From positions 1,240,001-1,304,000 of the forward strand of contig NZ_FNTA01000004.1 of assembly GCF_900105055.1 (NCBI RefSeq): a DNA stretch of 64,000 nucleotides, given 5' to 3'. The position numbers and the translations under genes were made by a program. Positions 1-8,616 of the stretch are shown in pieces. This DNA is from Amycolatopsis lurida (GTDB taxonomy: Bacteria; Actinomycetota; Actinomycetes; Mycobacteriales; Pseudonocardiaceae). Numbering within the stretch: the first letter of the stretch is position 1; every line of letters starts with the position of its first letter. The notes below the pieces were generated by a model, which saw only the letters and a program-made list of their open reading frames with translations, had not been told where the DNA came from and searched no databases.

Positions 1-1
1 G

Positions 2-1051
2 TGGTTCGGCGAAGACGCGAAGGTGAACATAGGGGCGGTGGCGATCATCGCCGTGCTGACCGTGATCGCCGTCCTCGGGATCAAGGAGTCGGCGCGGGTG
101 ACGAATCTGCTCGTGCTGGTCAAGGTCGCGGTCTGTGTGCTGATCCTCGCGGTCGGCGTGTTCTACATCCGCGGCGAGAACCTCACCCCGTTCATCCCGC
201 CCGCCCAGGCGCCGACGGAGACGGCCGGGACCCTGCATCAGCCGATCGTGCAAGCCGCGCTCGGGCTCGAACAGTCCGTCTACGGGATCGCCGGGATGGT
301 GACGGCCGCGGCCGTCGTCTTCTTCGCCTACACCGGTTTCGAGGCGCTCGCCAACCTCGGCGAGGAGACCGTGAACCCGAAACGCGATCTGCGCGTCGGC
401 ATCCTCGGCGCGCTCGGTGTCTGCGCGCTGCTGTACATCGGGGTCTCGCTGGTGCTGACCGGGATGGTGCCGTTCACCGAGATCGACGCGGGCGCCCCGC
501 TCGCCGACGCCTTCGACCGCGTCGGGCAGCACTGGGTGGGCGCGCTGATCTCGCTCGGCGCGGTCACCGGGCTGACGTCGGTGATGATGGTGGAACTGGT
601 GACGATCGGCCGGATCGGGTTCGCGATGGGCCGCGACGGCCTGCTGCCGAAGAAGTTCGGCACGGCGCACCCGCGCTGGGGCACCCCGCACCGGATGACC
701 ATCGCCGGCGCGGTGCTGATCGCGGCGCTGGCCGCGTTCGTACCGATCTCCGAACTCGCCGACATGGTCAGCATCGGCGCGCTGTCGGCGATGATCATCG
801 TCGCGGTGGCCGTCCCGGTGCTGCGGAAACGGCGTCCGGACCTGGAACGCCCGTTCACCGTGCCGTTTTCGCCCTACCTGCCGATCCTGGCGGCGCTGGC
901 GTGCTTCTACCTGATGCTGAACCTGGACGTGATGACGTGGCTGCGGTTCGCCGCATGGCTGCTGCTCGGCCTGCTGATCTACGTCTTCTACGGGCGCACG
1001 CATTCCCGGTTCGCGAAGGACGACGTCAGCTCCACAGACCGGCCGTCGTGA
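2..1051 (+). CDS. APC-family amino acid permease, C-terminal part
   Basis: Membrane transporter of the amino acid-polyamine-organocation superfamily, probably importing amino acids or amines across the cytoplasmic membrane. The reading frame is open from the window edge, so the start and the first transmembrane helices lie outside; about 349 residues are visible. The visible part is a run of hydrophobic helices separated by short loops, and the segment FFAYTGFEALANLGEE followed by NPKRDL is the conserved APC loop signature. A second typical loop, FAMGRDGLLPKKFG, precedes the last helices. The C-terminal end is hydrophilic. Its last 26 bases overlap, tail to tail, the gene on the other strand. 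The substrate cannot be decided from this fragment. Confidence 0.85.
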   Translation, partial: WFGEDAKVNIGAVAIIAVLTVIAVLGIKESARVTNLLVLVKVAVCVLILAVGVFYIRGENLTPFIPPAQAPTETAGTLHQPIVQAALGLEQSVYGIAGMVTAAAVVFFAYTGFEALANLGEETVNPKRDLRVGILGALGVCALLYIGVSLVLTGMVPFTEIDAGAPLADAFDRVGQHWVGALISLGAVTGLTSVMMVELVTIGRIGFAMGRDGLLPKKFGTAHPRWGTPHRMTIAGAVLIAALAAFVPISELADMVSIGALSAMIIVAVAVPVLRKRRPDLERPFTVPFSPYLPILAALACFYLMLNLDVMTWLRFAAWLLLGLLIYVFYGRTHSRFAKDDVSSTDRPS

Positions 1052-1694
1052 TGGCGGCGACGGCGGCCTCGGCGTCGCCGTCGCCGACCACGACCAGCAT
1101 CCGCTTGAGCGCCGCGGCCACCCATTCCACCGGCTGGTCGTGCAACCCGTTGTCCCCCAAGGACGGATAACCGTCCATGATGGACACCAAGGTTCCTTCG
1201 GTGCCGATCCGCAGCCCGGCGGCCAGCACGTGGTGCGCGGCGGGCGGGCGCCAGCGGGACGACCACAGCGGCGGGATCCCCGTGTCGAGGTAGTCGAGCA
1301 GCGCTCGCGCCGGGGTGTCGTGCGCGCCGAACTCGGCCGGGTCGACCTCCGCGATCACCGCGACCCACGGCAGCTGCCACAGCGCGGCCAGGAGCATGAA
1401 CAACGACTGGGGCGCCCAGTTCCCGCTGGCGGACACGGCGGCGAGCCGTCCGCCCGACAGCGTCCCGATCGCCCTGGCCAGTCCTTCGGTCGTGGTGCCG
1501 GACAGCGCCGCGACCTCGTCCTGGCCCGCGACGGCGAACCCCGCCGCGCGCAGGGCGGCCAGCGCCGTGAACGGCCCGGCGAGCCCGTCCTTCTGCGGGA
1601 GTTCGGCCCGCGCGACGGCGACGAGGTGCTCGCCGCCGGGCAGCCAGCGCCGCCCGGACAGGCCCGTCCGGTCGCCGTCGATTCCGGAGGACAT
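1026..1694 (-). CDS. Uncharacterised actinobacterial protein (DUF6885-like)
   Basis: A protein of 222 residues with no recognised catalytic motif. It begins MSSGIDGDRTGLSG and contains the run AELPQKDGLAGPFTALAALRAAGF, which I associate from memory with actinobacterial proteins annotated DUF6885; that assignment is tentative. There is no signal peptide or clear membrane helix, so it is probably cytoplasmic. The ATG overlaps the stop codon of the upstream GNAT gene (ATGA), so the two are translationally coupled and form a small operon with the EamA exporter. The 3' end overlaps the permease gene on the opposite strand by 26 bases. Longer start choices would run into the GNAT gene and give low-complexity sequence, so I rejected them. 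Function unknown. Confidence 0.7.
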   Translation of the reverse strand: MSSGIDGDRTGLSGRRWLPGGEHLVAVARAELPQKDGLAGPFTALAALRAAGFAVAGQDEVAALSGTTTEGLARAIGTLSGGRLAAVSASGNWAPQSLFMLLAALWQLPWVAVIAEVDPAEFGAHDTPARALLDYLDTGIPPLWSSRWRPPAAHHVLAAGLRIGTEGTLVSIMDGYPSLGDNGLHDQPVEWVAAALKRMLVVVGDGDAEAAVAAITTAGLWS

Positions 1695-2110
1695 CAGTCG
1701 TCGAACGTCCACGACTGCATGATGAACGGCCCGTCGTTCGACGCCCCGGCCGAGGTGTAGGTCGCCAGCGCGGCCTCGTTGTCCGTCTCGACCCCGACCC
1801 ACATCCCCCGGCAGCCACGCTCCCGCGCGATCCCGGCCAGCGCGTCGACCAGGTCGCGGCCGATCCCGCGCCGCTGGTAGTCCGGGCTGACGTCGAGTTC
1901 GTTGAGGAACATCTCGGTGCCCTTGTCCGGATGCGTCACCTCGGTGCCGGTGATCATCCCCGCGGGTTCGCCGTCCTCGTAGGCGATCAGGAGATGGTTC
2001 TCCTCCCCCGCGAGGAACTTCTCGGACGCGTCCCGTTGCGCGGGCCCGTCGAACAGATGCTGAGCGGCGACGACCTCCTCGACGGTGACCGCCCGCCGGA
2101 TCTCGGCCAC
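1694..2110 (-). CDS. GNAT-family N-acetyltransferase
   Basis: Predicted acetyl-CoA-dependent acetyltransferase of 138 residues, normal for a single GNAT domain. The acetyl-CoA-binding motif A is visible as LDVSPDYQRRGIGRDLVDAL (R/Q-x-x-G-x-G/A pattern) and is followed by GCRGMWVGVETDNEAALATYTSAGA, the usual motif B region ending in a Y-x-x-x-G segment. The GTG start at 2110 was chosen because GGGAGGA lies a few bases upstream; an ATG further upstream at 2179 would add a tail without family similarity and overlap the EamA gene. The stop overlaps the next gene by four bases. The substrate is unknown. Confidence 0.8.
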   Translation of the reverse strand: MAEIRRAVTVEEVVAAQHLFDGPAQRDASEKFLAGEENHLLIAYEDGEPAGMITGTEVTHPDKGTEMFLNELDVSPDYQRRGIGRDLVDALAGIARERGCRGMWVGVETDNEAALATYTSAGASNDGPFIMQSWTFDD

Positions 2111-2156
2111 ATGTCCTCCCGGTGCTGAAAGCGCCTCAGACTGGTCAGTATCCCGC

Positions 2157-3026
2157 TCAGGGAGGCGCCGGGCCATCACGTTTGCCCGGCGACCGCAGCG
2201 CGACCCCGGCGACGACGGCCAGGGTGCCGATCGCCTCGGGCAGGGCCGGGACCTGCCGGAGCCACAGAAAGCCGATCAGCCCCGCGGTGACCGGCAGCAA
2301 CGCGAGCAGCAGCGCGAACCGCGCCTGCCCGGCCTTGCGCAGGACCACCTGGTCGAGCGCGTACGGCACGACGGTCGAGAGCACGCCCACTCCGATGCCG
2401 AGCAGCAGGAGACGTGAGGAACCCCACACCGCGCCGGTGCCCAGCGCCAGCGGCGACAGCACCACCGTGCCCACGGCGAACCCGACGGCCAGCCCGTCGA
2501 TCCCGTTGCCGCCGACCGCGACCCGCTTCCCGAGCAGGATGTAACCCGCCCAGGCGGCCGCCGCGCCGAGCGCGAACAGCACGCCGAGCAGGCTGCCTTC
2601 GAGCCGGACGTCCGCGATGGCGACCACCCCGGCCGCGACCAGCAGCAGCGCGAAGACGTCGCGGCGCGTGCGCGAACCGAACGCCGCCACCACCACGGGC
2701 CCGGCGAACTCGAGGGCGACCGCGGTGCCCAGCGGCAGCCGCGCGATCGCCTCGTAGAAGAGCACGTTCATCCCGGCGGTGACGACGCCGAAGGCACCCG
2801 CGAGCAGGAACGTGCGGCCGGTCCACGCCGAGCGGGGTGGCCTGCGCCACGCCAGGAGGACCACGGCCGCCCCGAGACAGCGGAGCCAGGCCACCCCCGC
2901 GGGGGAGGCGACCGAAAAGAGACCTACGGCGATGGCCGCGCCGGCGTACATCGAAATTCCGCTGAGAACGAACAAGACCGGCGACGGCACGCTCGGAAGA
3001 CGGTTCCGGACGACTGCGATTCCCAC
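2157..3026 (-). CDS. EamA-family (RhtA-like) exporter
   Basis: Integral membrane protein of 289 residues with about ten predicted helices, made of two EamA repeats, the size and layout of RhtA/YdcZ-type metabolite exporters. The second repeat carries the sequence VVPYALDQVVLRK, similar to the STVVPYSLE signature of RhtA homoserine/threonine exporters. It probably exports an amino acid or related small molecule. The start is GTG at 3026. It is the first gene of a three-gene leftward run (EamA, GNAT, unknown protein) and is divergent from the DUF7455 gene, with a 264-base promoter region between them. Confidence 0.8.
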   Translation of the reverse strand: MGIAVVRNRLPSVPSPVLFVLSGISMYAGAAIAVGLFSVASPAGVAWLRCLGAAVVLLAWRRPPRSAWTGRTFLLAGAFGVVTAGMNVLFYEAIARLPLGTAVALEFAGPVVVAAFGSRTRRDVFALLLVAAGVVAIADVRLEGSLLGVLFALGAAAAWAGYILLGKRVAVGGNGIDGLAVGFAVGTVVLSPLALGTGAVWGSSRLLLLGIGVGVLSTVVPYALDQVVLRKAGQARFALLLALLPVTAGLIGFLWLRQVPALPEAIGTLAVVAGVALRSPGKRDGPAPP

Positions 3027-3108
3027 CCCCGCATGGTGCCTGACGTGGGGAAAGACGGTTCGGCGGGGAGTCGTCTCCCACGTTGCGTGATTACGCTACG
3101 GCATCCGA

Positions 3109-3118
3109 GGTAATTACC
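3109..3118. promoter_or_regulatory. 10-bp perfect palindrome in divergent promoter region
   Basis: GGTAATTACC lies in the 264-base gap between the EamA gene and the DUF7455 gene. This AT-rich palindrome stands out in GC-rich DNA and could be a regulator site or part of a promoter. No clear -35/-10 pair could be assigned in the gap. Confidence 0.3.
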
Positions 3119-3290
3119 AGTGACAAATGAGACACCCGCACGGGAACACTTGCGGGTCGCCAAACGTCTGGAAGAGTGGAAGCACGAACACGGCGGGGCC
3201 GGGAACGAACGTTGCCGGCATCAGTGCCGAAGTGGTCGTAGCTGGATCGATGGCACCGGGCCACCGGTGCCGGGACGGAGGGAGACTCCA

Positions 3291-3470
3291 ATGACTTCAC
3301 CGACGCTCACCCGCCCCGAACTGACCGCTGCCGACCGATGCGACCGGTGTGGAGCTGCAGCCCAGGTTCGAGCCATTCTCAGCACCGGTGGCGAGTTGCT
3401 CTTCTGTGGTCACCACGCCCGCGCACACGAAACGAAGCTCAAGGAAATGTCCGCGGACATTCAGCGGTAG
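3291..3470 (+). CDS. DUF7455 small zinc-ribbon-like protein
   Basis: A 59-residue protein, MTSPTLTRPELTAADRCDRC..., with the motif C-x-x-C at residues 17-20 and a second metal-type pair C-x-x-H (CGHH) near residue 39, followed by a helical tail. This fits the small actinobacterial DUF7455 family, usually encoded near sigma factor and SOS genes; its role is unknown. The ATG at 3291 is preceded by GGAGGGAG at a normal spacing. Longer in-frame starts upstream lack this site. The metal-binding role is inferred from the cysteine and histidine spacing. Confidence 0.8.
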   Translation: MTSPTLTRPELTAADRCDRCGAAAQVRAILSTGGELLFCGHHARAHETKLKEMSADIQR

Positions 3471-3573
3471 CCCACCAGTCCACGACCACCCGGCGGCCGG
3501 CCGTTCCTGCAAGGGAGCGTGCCGGCCGCCCTGTTTTTCGCGGGGATGTGCCGGTTCGCTGAATGCCTCCTAA

Positions 3574-3596
3574 AACATACAGACAGCATGTATGTT
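3574..3596. promoter_or_regulatory. Operator-like inverted repeat, probable TetR site
   Basis: AACATACA, a 7-base spacer, then TGTATGTT: a perfect 8-bp inverted repeat ending six bases before the hydrolase ATG. Its position over the probable promoter or start region and the TetR gene at the end of the same operon suggest that the TetR protein binds here and represses its own operon. Confidence 0.7.
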
Positions 3597-3602
3597 ACTT
3601 CC

Positions 3603-4465
3603 ATGACCACAAGCGATCTGCTCGGCGAGGCGCACGAGGCGGACCTCGGCGGCGCCCGTATCCGCTACGCGACCGCGGCGAAGGCCCGCCTGTGGTCTTC
3701 GTGCACGGACTGCTGACCAACGGCCTGCTCTGGCGCAAGGTGGCCCCCGCGGTCGCCGACGCCGGCTTCCGCTGCCTGACCCCGGACTGGCCGCTGGGTT
3801 CGCACGAGATCCCGGTCCCGAACACCGACCTGAGTCCGCCCGGGGTCGCCGCGCTCATCGCACGGTTCCTCGAAGTGCTCGACCTGACCGACGTCACCGT
3901 GGTCGCGAACGACACCGGGGGCGCGCTCACCCAGCTGCTCATGACCACGAACCCGGAACGGGTGGGCCGGGTCGTGCTGACCCCGTCGGACTCCTACGAG
4001 CGCTTCCTGCCGCCGCTGTTCGCGGGGCTGAGCACGCTGGCCCGGATTCCCGGCGGGGCCCGGCTGATGGTCCAGGCGCTGCGCTGGCGGTGGCTGCTGA
4101 CGAAGACGGACTTCCTCTGGCTGGCCAAACACCCGGTCCCGGACCACATCCTGGACGCGTACCTGCTGCCCAGCCGCCGGAGCGCGGAGATCCGCGACGA
4201 TCTGCGCCGGTTCACGGCGAGCGTCGACAACCGGTACACGCTGACCGCCGCCGAGCGGCTGCCCGCGTTCACCAAGCCCGTTCTGCTGGCCTGGGCACCC
4301 GAAGACCGGCACTTCCCGCTGTGGCTGGGCCGCAAGCTCGCCGGGGTCCTGCCGAACGCCGAACTGAAGACGATCGAGGACTCCTACGCCTTCGTGCCGG
4401 AGGACCAGCCGGAGCGGCTGAGCGGCATGATGGTGGAATTCCTGCGTGCCCACGCCACGACGTAG
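3603..4465 (+). pseudogene. Alpha/beta hydrolase with an internal frameshift
   Basis: The gene encodes an alpha/beta-fold hydrolase of the haloalkane dehalogenase/epoxide hydrolase type, but the N-terminal 25 codons and the rest are in different frames. MTTSDLLGEAHEADLGGARIRYATA is read from 3603; the remainder, GEGPPVVFVHGLLTNG onward, is read in a second frame. Restoring one G in the GG at 3677-3678 would give a continuous 287-residue protein. The HG oxyanion motif (VFVHG) and the nucleophile elbow ANDTGG, with Asp in the nucleophile place, are intact; the usual late catalytic His is not obvious, the segment reading DSYAFVPEDQPERL as in many actinobacterial relatives. It overlaps the TetR gene by 20 bases. 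This is either a true inactivating mutation or a sequencing error. Confidence 0.75.
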
Positions 4466-5054
4466 CCAGACCGAACGATCGCACTCGACGCAGGCCGCGT
4501 TGATCATGGCGGCGCGCACCCTGTTCGCCGAACAGGGTTACGCCGCCGTGCCCGCCGACGAGATCGTCCGGGCGGCGGGCGTCACCCGTGGCGCGCTGTA
4601 TCACCACTTCGGGGACAAACAGGGCCTGTTCCGTGCCGTGATCGAGCAGATCGAAACCGAGATCACCGAGGAACTGAAGACCGTCCTGCGGGCCACGGAC
4701 GACCCGTGGGCGGGGGCACTCGGCGTGCTGAGCCGGTTCCTGGACCTGTGCCTGCGGCCCGAGGTGGTGCGGATCGCGCTCACGGACGCCGTCTCGGTCC
4801 TCGGCTGGCAGGAATGGCGGGAGCTGGAGAACCGGTACGGGCTTGGCCTGATCACGGACATCCTGGAGGCCGCCGCGGCGGACGGGCTGCTGATCGACGC
4901 GCCCATCCCGGAGCTGGCGCAGCTGGCGCTGAGCGCCTGCGCGGAGGCGGCGCTGATGATCGCGCACGCCGAAGACCCCGCGGCGGCCAAGGAGAAGTCC
5001 CTCGCCGCCCTGGTGGCCCTGCTCTCGGGCCTCGTGAGTGGTAAGGACGGTTAG
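4446..5054 (+). CDS. TetR-family transcriptional regulator
   Basis: One-component regulator of 202 residues. The N-terminal helix-turn-helix is typical: ALIMAARTLFAEQGYAAVPADEIVRAAGVTRGALYHHFGDKQGLF, residues about 18-62. The C-terminal ligand domain is unclassified. It starts with GTG at 4446 inside the end of the hydrolase gene, so it is coupled to it, and the inverted repeat at 3574-3596 in front of the operon is its likely binding site. The last seven residues (LVSGKDG) and the stop codon are encoded by the left arm of a long palindrome, which therefore overlaps the gene end. The ligand is probably a substrate of the hydrolase; this is inferred from context only. Confidence 0.88.
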   Translation: MPTPRRSQTERSHSTQAALIMAARTLFAEQGYAAVPADEIVRAAGVTRGALYHHFGDKQGLFRAVIEQIETEITEELKTVLRATDDPWAGALGVLSRFLDLCLRPEVVRIALTDAVSVLGWQEWRELENRYGLGLITDILEAAAADGLLIDAPIPELAQLALSACAEAALMIAHAEDPAAAKEKSLAALVALLSGLVSGKDG

Positions 5055-5076
5055 AACCGTCCTTACCACTCACGAG
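5031..5076. repeat. Family-1 palindrome between convergent genes
   Basis: Perfect inverted repeat with 22-bp arms and a 2-base loop; the arm starts CTCGTGAGTGGTAAGGACGG. It lies between the TetR gene and the convergent ROK gene and contains the TetR stop codon. Three related copies occur at 21307, 26457 and 37059. It is a probable bidirectional terminator. Confidence 0.85.
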
Positions 5077-5078
5077 CT

Positions 5079-6260
5079 CTAGACGGTGTCCAGGATCATC
5101 TCGAAGGCGGCTTCGGCGGCGCCCAGCAGCTTCACGTCCGCCCCGAGCGCCGAACTCACGATCTGCGTCCCGCCCACGGCCCGGCTGACCAGGCTCCGCC
5201 GCCGGACCTCGGCCGCGACCGACTTCACGACCGAGTCGGGCAGCACGGTGAGCAGGTCGCCCAGCACGACCAGCTGCGGGCCGAGCAGGTTGACCACGTT
5301 CACCAGGCCCAGCGTCAGCCATTCCGCGAACTCCGCCAGCCGCTCCTCGGCCGCGTGCGGATCCCGGCCCAGCTCGCGCAGTTCGAACAGGATCGCCCCG
5401 CGCGGGGTGTCCTCGGGCAGGTCGAGCGCGCGGCACAGCGCCGCCTCGCCGACCTCGGTCTCCCAGCAGCCGCTGGACCCGCAGTAGCAGGGACGGCCGC
5501 CCGGCCGGATCGCCATGTGCCCGATCTCGCCGACGTAGCCGGCGCCGCCGCGCAGCGACGAGCCGTCCGCGATGATCCCTCCCCCGACACCGACGTCGGC
5601 GGAGACGTACACGGCGTCGGAAGAGCCCCGCGCGGCACCGCGCAGGTGTTCGGCTATGGCGCCGAGTTCGGCGTCGTTGCCGACCAGGATCGGGATGCGC
5701 AGCACACCGCCGAGCCGTTCCCCGAGCGCCACGTCCGTCCAGCGCAGGTTGGGCGCCTCGTGGACGTGCCCGTCGGCCCGGCGGACGACGCCGGGCACGG
5801 ACACCCCCGCGGCGATCGGCTGCACGCCGAGGTCGCCCGCCAGTACGGTGGTCGACTCGATCACGTGCGTGATCACCTCGTCGGCCTCCCGCATCCGGCC
5901 GTGCAGGTTCCAGCTGTTGCGTCCGAGGATCTGGCCGCCGAAACCGACCAGCGCGATCGCCACGTGTTCGACCTGGAGATCGACCGCGAGCACCACCGCC
6001 GCGTGCGGCTGCGGCAGGACCAGGAGCGAGGGGCGGCCCGCCCCTCGTCCCGGCCTCGGGACCCGCTCCTCGACGACACCCGCTTCCGCGAGGCCGTCGA
6101 CGAGGGTCTTGATGGTGCTGCGGTTGAGCCCCAGCTCGGTGGCCAGGGTCGCCCTGGTGCTCGGGCCGCTGACGTGCAGCAACCGGAGCAAGGTCGTGCG
6201 GTTGTGCCTGCGCACCTCGTCTGGTCGTGCAACGGGTGTGCTGGTCACGGGCTTCATCAT
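5079..6260 (-). CDS. ROK-family transcriptional regulator (Rok7B7-like)
   Basis: A 393-residue regulator with an N-terminal winged helix-turn-helix (about residues 35-63, TRATLATELGLNRSTIKTLV) and a C-terminal ROK sugar-kinase-like domain. The ROK zinc site is complete: His248 in GEIGHMAI and the cysteines of CYCGSSGC (258, 260, 265). It is the last gene of an operon with a sugar ABC transporter, 11 bases after the permease stop. This order matches Streptomyces xylFGH with rok7B7, so it probably controls pentose uptake in response to a sugar or sugar phosphate. Two adjacent ATGs (6260, 6257) are possible starts. The inverted repeat at 9812-9838 is a candidate target. Confidence 0.88.
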   Translation of the reverse strand: MMKPVTSTPVARPDEVRRHNRTTLLRLLHVSGPSTRATLATELGLNRSTIKTLVDGLAEAGVVEERVPRPGRGAGRPSLLVLPQPHAAVVLAVDLQVEHVAIALVGFGGQILGRNSWNLHGRMREADEVITHVIESTTVLAGDLGVQPIAAGVSVPGVVRRADGHVHEAPNLRWTDVALGERLGGVLRIPILVGNDAELGAIAEHLRGAARGSSDAVYVSADVGVGGGIIADGSSLRGGAGYVGEIGHMAIRPGGRPCYCGSSGCWETEVGEAALCRALDLPEDTPRGAILFELRELGRDPHAAEERLAEFAEWLTLGLVNVVNLLGPQLVVLGDLLTVLPDSVVKSVAAEVRRRSLVSRAVGGTQIVSSALGADVKLLGAAEAAFEMILDTV

Positions 6261-6271
6261 TCCATGCGGAC

Positions 6272-7732
6272 TCAGCGCGGCGACGCAGCCGCGCGGCGCC
6301 GGGACAGCGCGTCCACCGTCGCCGCGAGAAGCAGCACCAGACCGGTGACGATGTTGACCACCGCCGCCGACTGTTTCAGCAGGCCGAGCGCGTTCTCGAC
6401 GACCGCGAGCACGAGACCGCCGATCACCGCGTCGACGACCCGGCCCTTGCCGCCGAACAGCGACGTGCCACCGATGACGGCGGCGCCGACCGCGAACAGC
6501 AGCGTGTTGAGGCCACCCGCCTGCGGGTCGACCGAACCGACCTTCGACGAGTAGACGATCGCGCCGATCGCGGCCACCGCCGAGCAGATGACGAACACCG
6601 AGGCGCGGATCTTCTCGACGTTGATACCGGCGCGGCGGGCCGCCTCGCGGTTGCCGCCGACGGCGTAGATGTGGCGGCCGTACTGGGTGCGGTTGAGCAC
6701 GTAGGTACCGAGCACCAGCAGGCCGAGCACGATCGGCACGACGTACGGGACGCCGGAGATCACGATGTTCGGGTTCGGCGCGCGGTTCAGCGTCAGCAGA
6801 TAGGTCGCGATCGCGGCGACCACGGCGATCGCACCGACCTTGAACAGCACCATCGGCGTCGGCTGGGTGACCAGGCCGCGTTTGAGCCGCGAGAAGTGCT
6901 GGCCCAGTGTCACCGCCGCGAATCCACCGGCGGCGATCAGGAAGAGGATCCAGCTGCCCACAGTGGACAGATTGCCGTTGGCGACCTTGAACAGCACGTC
7001 CGAGGTGCTGATGCCGAGCGTGCCGCCCTCACCGATGAACTGGAGGATGACCCCTTGCCAGGCGAGGAAGAGCGCCAGCGTCACCACGAACGAGGGCATC
7101 CCGATCTTGGAGACGAGGAAGCCGGTGAGGACACCGATCGCGCCACCGACGCTGATCGCGAGCAGCATCTCGATCCACGGGTTGGCCGCGGTTCCCGAGA
7201 GCACGAGCGCGATGGCGAGCACGGCGAACCCGACGCCCGCCCAGATCCGCAGGACCACGCCGAGCAGCGCGGCGATCGCGAGCACCACGAGGAACGCGAT
7301 GAACACGCCGTTCCCCATGCCGCCCAACAGGTTTCCGTTGCGCACGTAGTGCATCGCGAGGACCGCGGCGGTGACGCCGGACGCGGTGCCCGCGGACAGG
7401 TCGATCTCGCCGAGCAGCAGCACGAACACGATGCCCATCGCGATGATCGCCTTGCCGGCGCCTTGGGCCATCAGGTTCGCGATGTTGTTCATCGTCAGGA
7501 AGGTGTCCGACAGCGAGGCGAACACGATCACCAGCACGAGCAGGCCGAGCAGCGCCGGGAGCGAACCCAGCTGTCCGGCCTTGAGCCGGGAGAAGTAGTC
7601 GCCGACGGCCTCGCGTGTCGACATCGATGTCGTGTCGATGCCGAAGTCGGTGATGGCCGCCGACGGGTTGAGCGCGGCGGCCGCCGACTTGCCCCCCTCC
7701 GGCGAGGCGGACTTTGCAGGTGTCTCAGTCAT
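6272..7732 (-). CDS. xylH: Sugar ABC transporter permease, XylH type
   Basis: Membrane subunit of a monosaccharide ABC importer of the CUT2 family, 486 residues. It has an approximately 60-residue hydrophilic N-terminal extension and then multiple transmembrane helices with the family segments MGIVFVLLLGEIDLSAG, GGNREAARRAGINVEKI (the cytoplasmic coupling loop) and the C-terminal GGTSLFGGKG. The length, longer than RbsC, agrees with XylH-like permeases. The start is ATG at 7732; no strong ribosome site is seen, only GAAAGAA. It sits between the ATPase gene (23-base gap) and the ROK regulator. Xylose is the most likely substrate by analogy with xylFGH; the sequence alone does not prove it. Confidence 0.85.
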   Translation of the reverse strand: MTETPAKSASPEGGKSAAAALNPSAAITDFGIDTTSMSTREAVGDYFSRLKAGQLGSLPALLGLLVLVIVFASLSDTFLTMNNIANLMAQGAGKAIIAMGIVFVLLLGEIDLSAGTASGVTAAVLAMHYVRNGNLLGGMGNGVFIAFLVVLAIAALLGVVLRIWAGVGFAVLAIALVLSGTAANPWIEMLLAISVGGAIGVLTGFLVSKIGMPSFVVTLALFLAWQGVILQFIGEGGTLGISTSDVLFKVANGNLSTVGSWILFLIAAGGFAAVTLGQHFSRLKRGLVTQPTPMVLFKVGAIAVVAAIATYLLTLNRAPNPNIVISGVPYVVPIVLGLLVLGTYVLNRTQYGRHIYAVGGNREAARRAGINVEKIRASVFVICSAVAAIGAIVYSSKVGSVDPQAGGLNTLLFAVGAAVIGGTSLFGGKGRVVDAVIGGLVLAVVENALGLLKQSAAVVNIVTGLVLLLAATVDALSRRRAAASPR

Positions 7733-7755
7733 TTCCGGTTCTTTCTCGCCTCGGA

Positions 7756-8529
7756 TCAGAGGACGGCGGCTTCGGGGCGGGCAAGGCCGAGGTCGCCGGA
7801 GCGACCGGCGGTGATCAGTTCCACGACCTGGCCGTGGGTGACGTCCTTGGTGTGCACTTCGGCGACGAGACGGCCGAGGTAGAGCACCGCGATACGGTCG
7901 GCGACCTCGAAGACGTCGGCCATGTTGTGGCTGATCAGCACGACGCCGAGGCCCTGTTCGGCGAGGCGGCGGACCAGGTCGAGCACCTGGCGGGTCTGCG
8001 CGACACCGAGCGCGGCGGTGGGCTCGTCGAGGAGGACGACCTTCGAGTCCCACAGCACGGACTTGGCGATCGCGACGGTCTGCCGCTGCCCGCCCGAGAG
8101 GGCCGAAACGGGCGTACGGACCGATTTCACGGTGCGGACCGAGAGCGAGGCGAGCGTCTCGCGGGCGGCCTTTTCCATGCTGGCCTCGTCGAGCAGCCAT
8201 TTGCTGCCGCGTTCCCTGCCGAGGAACATGTTCTGCACGATGTCGAGGTTCTCGGCCAGCGCGAGGTCCTGGTAGACGACCTCGATCCCGAGATCCGCGG
8301 CGTCGCGCGGGCCGTGGATGTTCACCTGCTTGCCCTGGAACGTCACCGTTCCCGAGTCGTAGCCGTGGATTCCGGCGATCGACTTGACCAAAGTGGACTT
8401 ACCGGCACCGTTGTCGCCGACCAGCGCGGTGACCTCGCCGGCGCGCACGTTGAAGTCCACGTCGTGGAGGACGTGGACCGGCCCGAAGCTCTTGTTCAGC
8501 TGCTTCAGTTCGAGGATGGGTTCACTCAT
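7756..8529 (-). CDS. xylG: Sugar ABC transporter ATP-binding protein, XylG type
   Basis: A 257-residue ATPase with a single nucleotide-binding domain, unlike the two-domain RbsA/XylG of enterobacteria but normal for this actinobacterial CUT2 type. Walker A GDNGAGKST is at 38-46, the signature LSGGQRQ at 144-150, Walker B VVLLDEPTA at 164-172, and the switch His in LISHNMAD. The start MSEPILELKQ was preferred because similarity begins there; an upstream ATG-type start would add a tail that overlaps nothing useful. It powers import through the neighbouring permease and binding protein. It lies 87 bases downstream of the binding-protein stop. Confidence 0.88.
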   Translation of the reverse strand: MSEPILELKQLNKSFGPVHVLHDVDFNVRAGEVTALVGDNGAGKSTLVKSIAGIHGYDSGTVTFQGKQVNIHGPRDAADLGIEVVYQDLALAENLDIVQNMFLGRERGSKWLLDEASMEKAARETLASLSVRTVKSVRTPVSALSGGQRQTVAIAKSVLWDSKVVLLDEPTAALGVAQTRQVLDLVRRLAEQGLGVVLISHNMADVFEVADRIAVLYLGRLVAEVHTKDVTHGQVVELITAGRSGDLGLARPEAAVL

Positions 8530-8616
8530 GGGGGTTCTCGAATTCTCCCGGCTGGGTACCGGGCCGGTGCGCGCTGTCGGGAGCACGCACCGGCCCGGTC
8601 GTCTGGATTGAACAGG

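Noticed and set aside
3660-3690. Programmed frameshift in the hydrolase gene
   Set aside because: There is no slippery heptamer or following structure of a known type; a mutation or sequencing error is simpler.
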